This document shows, in pieces, positions 11,320-23,400 of a DNA stretch of 64,000 nucleotides. A program made the translations under genes and the position numbers. The stretch is from Rattus norvegicus (lineage: Eukaryota; Chordata; Mammalia; Rodentia; Muridae): contig NC_086019.1 of the NCBI RefSeq assembly GCF_036323735.1, positions 242,164,602 to 242,228,601 of the forward strand, written 5' to 3'. The number at the start of each line of letters is the position of its first letter. The first letter of the stretch is position 1. The notes beneath the pieces are model-generated. The model ran no database searches. It saw nothing but the letters and a program-made list of their open reading frames with translations, and was not told the origin of the DNA.

Positions 11320-14300
11320 CTAATAGGCACTTATCAATGAGTGCATACCATGTATGTCTTTCTGTGATTGGGTTAGCTCACTCAGGATGATATTTTCCAG
11401 TTCCAACCATTTGCCTACGAATTTCATAAACTCGTTGTTTTTGATAGCTGAGTAATATTCCATTGTGTAGATGTACCACATTTTCTGTATCCATTCCTCT
11501 GTTGAAGGGCATCTGGGTTCTTTCCAGTTTCTGGCTATTATAAATAAGGCTGCGATGAACATAGTGGAGCACGTGTCTCTTTTATATGTTGAGGCATCTT
11601 TTGGGTATATGCCCAAGATAGGTATAGCTGGATCCTCAGGCAGTTCAATGTCCAATTTTCTGAGGAACCTCCAGACTGATTTCCAGAATGGTTGTAGCAG
11701 TCTGCAATCCCACCAACAATGGAGGAGTGTTCCTCTGTCTCCACATCCTCGCCAGCATCTGCTGTCACCTGAGTTTTTGATCTTAGCCATTCTCATTGGT
11801 GTGAGGTGAAATCTCAGGGTTGTTTTGATTTGCATTTCCCTTATGACTAAAGATGTTGAACATTTCTTTAGGTGTTTCTCAGCCATTCGGCATTCCTCAG
11901 CTGTGAATTCTTTGTTTAGCTCTGAACCCCATTTTTTAATAGGGTTATTTGTTTCCCTGCGGTCTAACTTCTTGAGTTCTTTGTATATTTTGGATATAAG
12001 GCCTCTATCTGTTGTAGGATTGGTAAAGATCTTTTCCCAATCTGTTGGTTGCCGTTTTGTCCTAACCACAGTGTCCTTTGCCTTACAGAAGCTTTGCAGT
12101 TTTATGAGATCCCATTTGTCGATTCTTGATCTTAGAGCATAAGCCATTGGTGTTTTGTTCAGGAAATTTTTTCCAGTGCCTATGTGTTCCAGATGCTTCC
12201 CTAGTTTTTCTTCTATTAGTTTGAGTGTGTCTGGTTTGATGTGGAGGTCCTTGATCCACTTGGACTTAAGCTTTGTACAGGTTGATAAGCATGGATCGAT
12301 CTGCATTCTTCTACATGTTGCCCTCCAGTTGAACCAGCACCATTTGCTGAAAATGCTATCTTTTTTCCATTGGATGGTTTTGACTCCTTTGTCAAAAATC
12401 AAGTGACCATAGGTGTGTGGGTTCATTTCTGGGTCTTCAATTCTATTCCATTGGTCTATCTGTCTGTCTCTGTACCAATACCATGCAGTTTTTATCACTA
12501 TTGCTCTGTAATACTGCTTGAGTCCAGGGATAGTGATTCCCCCTGAAGTCCTTTTATTGTTGAGGATAGCTTTAGCTATCCTGGGTTTTTTGTTATTCCA
12601 GATGAATTTGCAAATTGTTCTGTCTAACTCTTTGAAGAATTGGATTGGTATTTTGATGGGGATTGCATTGAATCTGTAGATTGCTTTTGGTAAAATGGCC
12701 ATTTTTACTATATTAATCCTGCCAATCCATGAGCATGGGAGATCTTTCCATCTTCTGAGGTCTTCTTCAATTTCTTTCCTCAGTGTCTTGAAGTTCTTAT
12801 TGTACAGATCTTTTACTTGCTTGGTTAAAGTCACACCGAGGTACTTTATATTATTTGGGTCTATTATGAAGGGTGTCGTTTCCCTAATTTCTTTCTCGGC
12901 TTGTTTCTCTTTTGTATAGAGGAAGGCAACTGATTTATTTGAGTTAATTTTATACCCAGCCACTTTGCTGAAGTTGTTTATCAGCTTTAGTAGTTCACTG
13001 GTGGAACTTTTGGGATCACTTAAATATACTATCATGTCATCTGCAAATAGTGATATTTTGAACTCTTCTTTTCCGATCTGTATCCCCTTGATCTCCTTTT
13101 GTTGTCTGATTGCTCTGGCTAGAACTTCAAGAACTATATTGAATAAGTAGGGAGAGAGTGGGCAGCCTTGTCTAGTCCCTGATTTTAGTGGGATTGCTTC
13201 AAGTTTCTCTCCATTTAGTTTAATGTTAGCAACTGGTTTGCTGTATATGGCTTTTACTATGTTTAGGTATGGGCCTTGAATTCCTATTCTTTCCAGGATT
13301 TTTATCATGAAGGGGTGTTGAATTTTGTCAAATGCTTTCTCAGCGTCTAATGAAATGATCATGTGGTTCTGTTCTCTCAGTTTGTTTATATAATGGATCA
13401 CGTTGATGGTTTTCCGTATATTAAACCATCCCTGCATGCCTGGGATGAAGCCTACTTGGTCATAGTGGATGATTGTTTTGATGTGCTCTTGAATTCGGTT
13501 TGCCAGAATTTTATGAGTATTTTTGCGTCGATATTCATAAGGGAAATTGGTCTGAAGTTCTCTTTCTTTGTTGGGTCTTTGTGTGGTTTAGGTATAAGAG
13601 TAATTGTGGCTTCGTAGAAGGAATTCGGTAGTGCTCCATCTGTTTCAATTTTGTGGAATAGTTTGGATAATATTGGTATGAGGTCTTCTATGAAGGTTTG
13701 ATAGAATTCTGCACTAAACCCGTCTGGACCTGGGCTCTTTTTGGTTGGGAGACCTTTAATGACTGCTTCTATTTCCTTAGGAGTTATGGGGTTGTTTAAC
13801 TGGTTTATCTGTTCCTGATTTAACTTCGATACCTGGTATCTGTCTAGGAAATTGTCCATTTCCTGCAGATTTTCAAGTTTTGTTGAATATAGGTTTTTAT
13901 AGTAAGATCTGATGATTTTTTGAATTTCCTCTGAATCTGTAGTTATGTCTCACTTTTCATTTCTGATTTTGTTAATTTGGACGCACTCTCTGTGTCCTCT
14001 CGTTAGTCTGGCTAAGGGTTTATCTATCTTGTTGATTTTCTCAAAAAACCAACTTTTGGTTCTGTTGATTCTTTCTATGGTCCTTTTTGTTTCTACTTGG
14101 TTGATTTCAGCTCTTAGTTTGATTATTTCCTGCCTTCTACTCCTCCTGGGTGTATTTGCTTCTTTTTGTTCTAGAGCTTTTAGGTGTGTTGTCAAGCTGC
14201 TGACATATGCTCTTTCCTGTTTCTTTCTGCAGGCACTCAGCGCTATGAGTTTTCCTCTTAGCACAGCTTTCATTGTGTCCCATAAGTTTGGGTATGTTGT

Positions 14301-15146
14301 ATCTTCATTTTCATTAAATTCTAAAAAGTTTTTAATTTCTTTCTTTATTTCTTCCTTGACCAGGTTATCATTGAGTAGAGCATTGTTCAATTTCCACGTA
14401 TATGTGGGCATTCTTCCCTTATTGTTATTGAAAACCAGTTTTAGGCCGTGGTGGTCCGATAGCACGCATGGGATTATTTCTATCTTTCTGTACCTGTTGA
14501 GGCCCGTTTTTTGACCAATTATATGGTCAATTTTGGAGAAAGTACCATGAGGAGCTGAGAAGAAGGTATATCCTTTTGCTTTAGGATAGAATGTTCTATA
14601 AATATCCGTTAAGTCCATTTGGCTCATGACTTCTCTTAGTCTGTCGACATCACTGTTTAATTTCTGTTTCCATGATCTGTCCATTGATGAGAGTGGTGTG
14701 TTGGAATCTCCCACTATTATTGTGTGAGGTGCAATGTGTGCTTTGAGCTTTAGTAAGGTTTCTTTTACGTATGTAGGTGCCCTTGTATTTGGGGCATAGA
14801 TATTTAGGATTGAGAGTTCATCTTGGTGGATTTTTCCTTTGATGAATATGAAGTGTCCTTCCTTATCTTTTTTGATGACTTTTAGTTGGAAATTGATTTT
14901 ATTTGATATTAGAATGGCTACTCCAGCTTGCTTCTTCTGACCATTTGGTTGGAAAATTGTTTTCCAGCCTTTCACTCTCAGGTAGTGTCTGTCTTTGTCT
15001 CTGAGGTGTGTTTCCTGTAGGCAGCAGAATGCAGGGTCCTCGTTGTGTATCCAGTTTGTTAATCTATGTCTTTTTATTGGGGAGTTGAGGCCATTGATAT
15101 TGAGAGATATTAAGGAATCGTGATTATTGCTTCCCGTTATATTCAT
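11320..15146 (-). pseudogene. L1 copy A ORF2 (endonuclease/reverse transcriptase), broken
   Basis: ORF2p nicks target DNA and reverse-transcribes L1 RNA there. The span equals about 1275 codons once a missing base is allowed for, which is full length. The N-terminal endonuclease domain shows the QETH and SDHHG motifs, and the GDFN motif seen in copy B reads GDSN here. The reverse transcriptase has KKSPGPDGF, TRQGCPLSPYLF and the catalytic FADD box at 13047-13036. The C-terminal Cys/His cluster lies near 11765-11700. Two lesions are visible: a GGA to TGA stop at 13952-13950 (codon 399) and a 1-nt deletion near 13514 (codon about 544). Downstream of the second lesion the frame is open for 705 codons. 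It sits 59 nt after ORF1, the usual rodent arrangement. It cannot make full-length ORF2p. Confidence 0.95.
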
Positions 15147-15205
15147 ATTTGGATGTGAGGTTATGTTTGTGTGCTTTCATTCTCTTTGTTTTGTTGCCAA
15201 GACGA

Positions 15206-16347
15206 TTAGTTTCTTGCTTCTTCTAGGGTATAGCTTGCCTCCTTATGTTGGGCTTTACCATTTATTATCCTTTGTTGTGCTGGATTTGTGGAAAGATATT
15301 GTGTAAATTTGGTTTTGTCATGGAATATCTTGGTTTCTCCATCAATGTTAATTGAGAGTTTTGCTGGATACAGTAACCTGGGCTGGCATTTGTGTTCTCT
15401 TAGGGTCTGTATAACATCAGTCCAGGATCTTCTGGCCTTCATAGTTTCTGGCGAGAAGTCTGGTGTGATTCTGATAGGTCTGCCTTTATATGTTACTTGA
15501 CCTTTTTCCCTTACTGCTTTTAATATTCTTTCTTTATTTTGTGCATTTGGTGTTTTGACTATTATGTGACGGGAGGTGTTTCTTTTCTGGTCCAATCTAT
15601 TTGGAGTTCTGTAGGCTTCTTGTATGCCTATGGGTATCTCTTTTTTTAGATTAGGGAAGTTTTCTTCTATGATTTTGTTGAAGATATTTACTGGTCCTTT
15701 GAGCTGGGAGTTTTCACTCTCTTCTATACCTATTATCCTTAGGTTTGATCTTCTCATTGAGTCCTGGATTTCCTGTATGTTTTGGACCAGTAGCTTTTTC
15801 CGCTTTACATTATCTTTGACAGTTGAGTCAATGATTTCTATGGAATCTTCTGCTCCTGAGATTCTCTCTTCCATCTCTTGTATTCTGTTGGTGAAGCTTG
15901 TATCTACAGCTCCTTGTCTCTTCTTTTGGTTTTCTATATCCAGGGTTGTTTCCGTGTGTTCTTTCTTGATTGCTTCTATTTCCATTTTTAATTCCTTCAA
16001 CTGTTTGATTGTGTTTTCCTGGAATTCTTTCAGGGATTTTTGTGTCTCCTCTCTATGGGCTTCTACTTGTTTATTTATGTTTTCCTGTAATTCTTTCAGG
16101 GATTTTTGTGATTCTTTCAGGCATTTTTGCGATTCCTCTCTGTAGGCTTCTACTTGTTCTCTAAGGGAGTTCTTCACGTCTTTCTTGAAGTCCTCCAGCA
16201 TCATGATCAAAAATGATTTTGGAACTAGATCTTGCTTTTCTGGTGTGTTTGGATATTCCATGTTTGTTTTGATGGGAGAATTGGGCCTGATGGTCCCATG
16301 TAGTCTTGGTTTCTGTTGCTTGGGTTCCTGCGCTTGCCTCTCGCCAT
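15206..16347 (-). pseudogene. L1 copy A ORF1 (RNA-binding protein), frameshifted near the start
   Basis: ORF1p is the trimeric RNA chaperone of the L1 ribonucleoprotein. The family start (MARGKRR) is at 16347, but a 1-nt deletion near 16286 ('gggcctgatgg' against 'gggctccgatgg' in copy B) breaks the frame after about 20 codons. From the internal MEYPNTPEKQ at 16261 the frame is open for 351 codons. This retained part holds the coiled coil, an RRM with NLRIIGI, and the C-terminal domain with SPETMKARRSW. One 22-residue coiled-coil unit (KELQENINKQVEAHREETQK and so on) lies at 16096-16031. Copy B has one more such unit. Re-initiation at the internal Met could in principle give a protein lacking the basic N-terminus, but there is no evidence that it does. 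Confidence 0.9.
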
Positions 16348-17092
16348 CAGATTATCTCTAGTGTTACTTTGTTCTGCTATTTCTGACAGTGGCTAAACTG
16401 TCCTATAATCCTGTGTGTCAGGAGTGCTGTAGACCTGTTTTCCTGTCTTTCAGTCAGTTATGGGGACAGAGTGTTCTGCTTTCTGGCGTGTGGTTTTTCC
16501 TCTCTACAGGTCTTCAGCTGTTCCTGTGGGCCTGTGTCTTGAGTTCACCAGGCAGCTTTCTTGCAGCAGAAAAGTTGGTCTTACCTGTGGTCCCGAGGCT
16601 CAAGTTCGCTCGTGGGGTGCTACCCACGGGCTCTCTGCAGCGGCAGCAACCAGGAAGACCTGTGCCGCCCTTTCCGGGAGCTTCAGTGCACCAGGTTCCA
16701 GATGGTCTTTGGCTTTTTCCTCTGGCGTCCGAGATGTGTGTGCAGAGAGCAGTCTTCTGGTTTCCCAGGCTTGTCTGCCTCTCTGAAGGTTTAGCTCTCC
16801 CTCCCACGGGATTTGGGTGCAGAGAACTGTTTATCCGGTCTGTTTCCTTCTGGTTCTGGTGGTGTCTCAGGCACAGGGGTCCTGCTGCTCCTGGGCCCTC
16901 CCCCACGGGAGCCCAGAGGCCTTATACAGTTTCCTCTTGGGCCAGGGATGTGGGCAGGGGTGAGCAGTGTTGGTGGTCTCTTCCGCTCTGCAGCCTCAGG
17001 AGTGCCCACCTGACCAGGCGGTTGGGTCTCTCTCTCACAGGGTCTGAGGGCAGAGAGCTGCTGCGGGCCGGGATCCGCGTGTGTGGGACTTC
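16348..17092 (-). promoter_or_regulatory. L1 copy A 5' UTR (internal promoter region)
   Basis: About 745 nt upstream of ORF1 are GC-rich, unlike the AT-rich surroundings, and align with the shorter 5' UTRs of copies B and E. In L1 this region carries the internal Pol II promoter. It is the longest 5' UTR in the window. A 251-codon antisense open frame (16389-17144, plus strand) runs across it, but its length depends on indels private to this copy. Confidence 0.7.
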
Positions 17093-17107
17093 TGTATTCT
17101 GGTTCTT
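17093..17107. repeat. Right TSD of L1 copy A
   Basis: This is an exact copy of the 15-mer at 10447-10461. The inferred pre-insertion site reads 'ggttctt/acaatc', a plausible variant of the L1 endonuclease target TTTT/AA. Confidence 0.7.
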
Positions 17108-18235
17108 ACAATCTTTCTCCTCTCTCTTTTATGATTCTCCCTGAGACACAGCACAGCTGTCGGAGTTGTGATAAAGATGTGTTCACTGGGGCGTGGCCTT
17201 CCCCTATCTGGTCGGGTCTGCATTAGTACTAGTCCTTTCCTAGGAGAGCGATACTTATCTGTGGCATAAAGATAAAATTTAGTGTATAGTAAGAAATTAC
17301 ACTGGCTAGCAAAGTGGAAATAGTAGATTCTTTTCTAAGATCCACGACATCACTAGTCAAAGGAAGCTACTGGCATGTCCAGTACCAGATGCGATTTCTG
17401 TCTTACTGATGAGCCTCAAGTCCTATTAGACAGCTGTTAGTTGCCACTGGCATGTGAGTGCCACATATTATTGTACCTTGATGTAGGTGTTGCCATGCTG
17501 GTAATTGTCATGATTCATAGATTTTGCCATTAGGTGGGGCTGTTTAATTGCCTCCTTCCCTTAGTAGCTTCTAGAACCATGGAAGCTAGATTACAGAAAA
17601 GGAACTTTCAGGTCTGATCCAAGTCCTATGTCCTAAGTGTTTGGTGTCTGCAGAAATAGGGACCTTCAACCCCTAAGGGGCAACCAAGGGTTATATAGAG
17701 AATATGAATAGTTTTGGGTGTCACTTGAAGTACCCTGTCCAACTGTCCTGAAGAAGCATCTCCTGCCTGGTAGTGGTGCTTTTGCTAGTTTGTGATTGTT
17801 GTGAGGGGTCCTGTCAGTTCAAGTGACTTAACTTCCTTAGATACATACTTATATGTACTATTATATGCACTTAATCAATATTATTTTGTGTATATAATGT
17901 ACAATAATAGGTACTGCATATAATTTTAGGTAAATATAAAATAAAATGATTCCTTAAGGTTTTATCAAACTCCCTTGGGATTACTTGTCCCTTGTTCCTC
18001 CTCCTTTTGTATAGATCTCCATCTCTCCTCCCCAGCTGGAGCTCCTTCTAATTATTCTGTTTATCACTTCATATCTCCTGTATCCTGCTGTTTTCCCCCA
18101 AAGCCTCCTCTACCTACAGTTCCTTTATATTCTCCTGGTTTCTGTGTATTTAGTATTTCATGTTGAAAACATCTGAGGAGCTAGAGCCAGGAACAAGAGA
18201 GGAAAGCAAGGAAGTGACATTTCTTTCTGGGTCTG
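17108..18235. other. No recognised feature
   Basis: This is flanking DNA to the right of copy A. The first 120 bases are somewhat GC-rich and could instead be more L1 5' UTR if the TSD assignment is wrong. The remainder shows nothing recognisable. Confidence 0.4.
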
Positions 18236-18450
18236 GAAGAATTTTTTATAGGTTCACCCATTCACCTGAAATTTCAGTTTTCATTACAGCTGAATACATT
18301 CCATAGTGCACATGTACCAGCTGTTCATTATCCATTTCATCTGTTGAAAAACATTTACATTTACATCGTTTCCATTTTCTGGCCATCATGGACAATTCTG
18401 CTATGAATGTTGCAGAGTCCTTTATAAAAACATGAAGTAATGTTCATGTA
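18236..18450 (-). mobile_element. Old L1 ORF2 3'-end relic
   Basis: The wording 'gctgaatacattccatagtg', 'atgtaccagctgttcatta', 'catctgttgaaaa' and 'ttctggccatcatgg' aligns by eye with the C-terminal ORF2 coding region of the young copies (for example 11448-11560). It is highly diverged and has no open frame. Confidence 0.65.
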
Positions 18451-18494
18451 AGTCCAGAGATTAGAATGTAGCTATTTGGTGGGGGAACTTATTT

Positions 18495-18800
18495 ATATTC
18501 TTGTTCCTGTTGCTATGATAAAAGTACTCTGATAAAAGCAATTTTGGGGGATAAAATTTGTTTTGACTCATGGTTCCAGGTTACAGCCTAGCATAGCAAG
18601 GGAGGTTCAGTAGCAGGATTTTGGGAGAGCTAGTCAGTCACATGGTATCCGGAGTCAGGAAGTAGGGAGCAGTGAATGATGACTTTCCAGGTGACTGGAG
18701 ATTCTGTCACAGCAACATTATTGACCATTGTAAGGACTTTACAGAGTTATCTTAAAACCATTTCCTAACACAATGTAGTGCTAGGCTTTCTTCTAGTGAG
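18495..18800 (+). repeat. Rodent interspersed repeat (gttgctatgataaaa type)
   Basis: It opens with 'ctgttgctatgataaaagta' and contains 'gactcatggttccaggttac' and 'tcacatggtatccggagtca'. It belongs with the repeats at about 40840 and 54235. The family is recognised as rodent-specific but is not named here. Confidence 0.5.
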
Positions 18801-18829
18801 TATCTGTAAATGGCATCCTTGTGTCTTTT

Positions 18830-19230
18830 TAAAATTAATGATTAATTAATTAATCAATTAATTAACATCACAAATGCTGCCCCCTACCTGTTGCTCCTTC
18901 ATAGAGTTCCTCCCCCTTCCCCTTTTCCTATGAGAGGGTGGGGCCCCTGATATCTGCCCCCCCTCCCAGCACATCAAGTCTCTTCAGGGTTAGGCATATC
19001 CTCTCTGTTGTGGAATGGATTCCACAGTAAAGCTACAGCTGTAGAAACATCCTCCTTTCTAGTTGTTGGGGGACCCACATGAAGACAGAACTTCATGTCT
19101 ACTACATATGTGTTGGGAACCTCAGGCCAGCCTGTGTCTGTTCTTTGGTTCCTGGTAGTTTCAGAGGTCCCAGGGGTTCAGGTTAGTTAACTCTGTTGTT
19201 CTTTCTGTAGAGTTCCTATGCCTTTCAGGG
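18830..19230 (-). mobile_element. Old L1 (Lx-like) 3' UTR, 3' half of an inverted element
   Basis: An AT-rich tail ('attaattaattaatcaatta') is followed by the pyrimidine-rich part and 'ccaggggttcaggttagtta'. This is the antisense of an Lx-type L1 3' UTR. It ends abruptly where L1 coding sequence of opposite orientation begins. Confidence 0.6.
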
Positions 19231-19244
19231 CCTTCATAGATTGG

Positions 19245-20410
19245 AACAGAAAAGTCTCCCACCACATAATAATCAAAACACTAAATGTACAGAGGAAAGA
19301 AAGAATATTAAAAGCTCCAAGAAAAAAAAGGCCAAGTAACATATAAAGGCCAACCTATCAAAATTACACCTGACTTCTCAACAGAGACTCTAAAAGCCAG
19401 AAGATCCTGTCTTGTAGAACCTAAGAGACCACAGACGCCAGCCCAGATTATTATACCCAACAAAGCTCTCAATCACCATAGATAGAGGAACCAAGACATT
19501 CCACGACAAAACCAAATTTAAACACTATCCTTATCCAACCCTACAGAGGATTTTAGAAGGAAAATTTCAACACAAAAAGGTCAACTACACCCAAGGAAGC
19601 ACAATAAATTAATCATCTCACAGCAAAACCAAAAGAAGATAATTACACATACTCAGTAACAACTTCAACATCAAAATAACAGGAAAATCATTCGTCATTA
19701 ATATTGCTCAACATCAATGAACTCAATTTCCCAATAAAAAGACACAGGCTAACAGATTGGATATGTAAACAGGATTCATAATCCTGCTGCATACAGGAAA
19801 CACACCTCAGCAACAAAGATAAGCCCTATCTCAAAGTAAAGGGCTGGAAAAATGTTTTCCAAGCAAACAGACCCCAGAAACAAGCGGGAGTAGCCATTCT
19901 AATCGCTAATAAAATAGACTTTCAACCGTAATCAGCAGTAATCAAAAGAGATGGGGAAGGACACTTCATACATATCAAAGGAAAAATATACCAAGATGAC
20001 ATCTCAATTCTGAACATCGATTCTCCCCAAAAAGGGCACCCACATTCATAAAAGACTGAAGCCCATACATTAATAGTGGGTATCTTTAACACCCACTCTC
20101 ACTGATGGACAGGTCACAGAAACAGAAACTAAACAGAGAAACAATGAAACTAATAGATGTTATGAACAAAATGCATCTAACAGATATCTCTAGAACCTTT
20201 CACCCCAAACCAAAAGAATATATTGCCTTCTCAGCACCTCATGGAATCTTCAAAATTGGCCATAATTCAGCACAGAGCAAGCCTCAACAGATACAAGAAG
20301 ATTGAAGTAATCCCTTGGAATTAATCAGATCACCATGGACTAAGGCTGGACATGAACAGCAACAGAAACAACAGAAAGCCCACAAACTCATGGAAACATC
20401 TACTCAATGA
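19245..20410 (+). pseudogene. Old L1 ORF1 C-terminus and ORF2 endonuclease, inverted segment
   Basis: Plus-strand L1 coding remnants are visible. The first part matches the ORF1 C-terminal domain ('cagagactctaaaagccaga' and 'atagatagaggaaccaagac'). ORF2 then begins near 19690, with endonuclease-domain wording such as 'acaggaaacacacctcagc', and a remnant at 20105-20305 reads MDRSQKQKLN and FSAPHGI, homologous to the endonuclease domain of copy A. Many stops and indels are present. The orientation is opposite to the 3' UTR immediately to the left, as expected for twin-primed 5' inversion. The protein is dead. Confidence 0.75.
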
Positions 20411-23400
20411 TACCCTCATGTCTTAGTGATTTGTTTCCTGGTGGATTAAAGATGATGCTACTTAAAAGACAAGCTCTTGCTCTGTGTTCTCAGTCTGGGA
20501 TGATGCTGGTCAACTTCAGTATAATTAGAGCCAATTATTAGCTTTAGTTTTTTGATAGCCATACCAAAACAAAAAGGAAAAAGAGGCAATAAGGTTAAAA
20601 CCTGTGTTTTATATACTCCAGTATGTAAAAATATCATTTTGAATAATATTTAATTATTATATAAATTAATAAGATCTGCAAAGATTTTATTTGGCTGAAA
20701 TCTTTGTATTTTCACACACAGCATTTTTCCATCAGGATGGTCATAGTTCAAAGGCTCAGTCAGTGCTGACTGGTAGCTCACCAGTGTGGCTGGTGGCTAC
20801 AACATTGGACAACACAGATCTAGCCTACTGCCTGGCAGAGCAACACTTTGTAGTTTGTGTAATAACGATTAGAGTACTCAATCCCAGAAGGGAAGAGTGC
20901 CAGCATGCATACGTGTTCACGGCTTAAGCTTCATTAGACTTTGCATAAACATCAAAAACAAAATCTAGCATCTCCTGAAAAAAAAATCTATTTCAGTTTC
21001 TAGTTTGGCAATCTGAACCACTCGGAGTAGGCACAGTCAGCTTCCTGTAAGGAGGGCGCATTCACCTCAGTAAACATTTACAGGGACCTCTTTTAGGGCT
21101 CCTGTGAGTGGGAGGCAATTAACTTGCGGGGCAAAAAAATACTCCATATTTTCAAACATTTCCAAACGTCTGCTTCTGTTTTCATGTCTAGTTCTTTTCT
21201 AATATTATCCCTCAACTGCAATTTCAAAACTGACTCTGTTAACCTTGGCATCCCTGGTCACTTTGAAGCCAGTCAATAGTTTGAACACAAATCATTTCAG
21301 TTTTGTGGCAGGAAAATAAGCCCACATCCCTCCTACAGGAACACCCCAACCTCTGAGCACCAGAGAGGGATCTCCCAAACAAAGGCAGCTGGCTGGTGCC
21401 CAGGGACTTCAGCTTTCTCAGGATTACCTTAGGATTGTTTTCCTTTTGGTATTCTGGTCCCCTTTCCACAAGGCACCCCAACCTCCTTAACATATGCACA
21501 CATTTCCTTGCAAACATTGTTCATGCAAAAGTTGTCTGAATTAGGCTTACAAAGAGAACACTGATCAGGCAGGACATTAAACTATAATCAGAACCAAATA
21601 GTTCTTTTTCATATCAGTAGATGGACTATAGAAGGAGAAAAATTATGTATTGACATTACCTTTTATTGTTTATTCACTGTACGAATACCCAACAGGTAGG
21701 CAGAGGGCCAGGCATGGATTCAGTTGCTAAACAGACTGGCAGAGGAAATCACAGGATGAAACTACTGCTGGTCATTGCTCTTTCAAAGGGACATGTTTAT
21801 ATCAAGTTTATATAGAATAAACCCCACACGCTTCCATAGAGTTCATTATAAAAGAGAAGAGAAAGAAAAAAGCTCTGAGAGTTTAGGCTGCAGGATTTTC
21901 TATCAACAAAATGAAAGTAAGTCTATGGTAAATTTGCCCTTCCTAGAAGATGAAGACCAAATTGTGTTCCCCTGAGTGAGCTCCATTGTTTGGTTGCAGC
22001 TGAAGGCAGAGAAGGCTACTAAGACTGGGCCAGCCCCTGCTAAGCCATTAAGAAAGCGGCTTATGTTAGCAGTTGTTAGCAGCTTCTGTTGCTTCCTTTT
22101 AGCTTCCCTGAAAAGTTCAATTTGTCCAAGCATCCTTTAACACACTATACTTACAGAACACAAAAGAATCTCATTTCTGTGAGCCATTGAAAGGGAAAAA
22201 CATGGGCATGGTAACAATGTCTTCATTCTACTAGCACCGAACCACGGTAGAATGCACTTATGGTCTGAGCATTGTTCCTCTTACAAAGATGTAAGTTATA
22301 ATAGTTACAACACTGACGGTTGCTGCGGAAGAGTGTATACTCATCTTTCCCACCTTAGGAGAGGAGTATTGCTCTAAGAGTACAGCCTAGATAGCATGTG
22401 TGCAACTGTGAGTGTGGAAATCACGCCATCCTCCCAGGAATATCTACCATAACCCCAGCCTCTCCCTGTCTTACTTCTTAGAGGATGTGGCTTTGACAGA
22501 GATGTAGGCATACCTGCGCATGTGTGCATGCAGGTGCGTTATTTATTTATATATTTATTTATTATTATTTTTGGATTATTTCATCTTAAGCCCAGACAGA
22601 TTGTTATTACTACATTGAAAGAAACATACCAGTGTCTAAATTCTGAATCAATACATATCTGCCCTTGATTCATTTCTTTCTTTTTTTTCCTCTCTTATCT
22701 CATTTGAACAGGGAGGTTTGTATACCCAGTCTCAGATGCATCACCATTACGTCCTATTTAGTTTTATTAAAGAAACGTAACTCAGATACATATGCTTATC
22801 ATTTTATCATGTATTGAAAACTTACCCCATCATATATATGTACACACACACACACACATACATATACATACATACAAGTAAACACTGCACATGTGTATAT
22901 TATAAATAAGTGAATGGTAATGCAGCCTGTTAAGGCCAGGTAATAACAGTAAAGTATTTAAAGTCAAGCTTTGGGGTAGAGAGTGGGTGATATACAGTAT
23001 TGTTTGCAAGATTGTTCTAAGTAGAACTCTGAACTGTGTGGGTATTCCGAAGTACAGGTCAGATTCTGAGCCTTAGTTTTTCTATGTAACCACAGAAAAT
23101 AATAGGTTATAAATAGATTTTAATTAAGCCTAAAGAAGAGTATATCCAGAAAGCTAATTCTAGGAAAATTTCCCTAGAACTAATGAAGATGAGTAGAGAC
23201 ATTTGGGACAAAAGAAAGGATTAGACCCACAGAGTCAAGTTTTCCCTCCTCCTGATTGGTTCATCTATGACACGTTGGCATAGAGATATTCTCATGGACA
23301 ATGACATCCTCAAAATCGAATGAGAATGATTATTAGTAATCCTTCCCTTACGAAGAAAGCAGATTTGCCAAAATTTTATACATTATAACCACAAAAGGAC

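Larger units (their letters stand above)
10460..17092 (-). mobile_element. L1 copy A, nearly full length, with 3' transduction
   Basis: This is a young rat-type LINE-1. In minus-strand order it has a GC-rich 5' UTR (17092-16348), ORF1 (16347-15206), a 59-nt spacer, ORF2 (15146-11320), a 3' UTR with a G-rich polypurine tract (about 11319-10611), an inner poly(A) tract (10610-10601), 129 bp of non-L1 sequence (10600-10472) and an outer poly(A) tract (10471-10460). The 15-bp TSDs at 10447 and 17093 bracket the whole unit. ORF1 and ORF2 are both broken. The 5' end is set by the TSD only, because no other copy in the window extends that far to confirm it. Confidence 0.85.
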
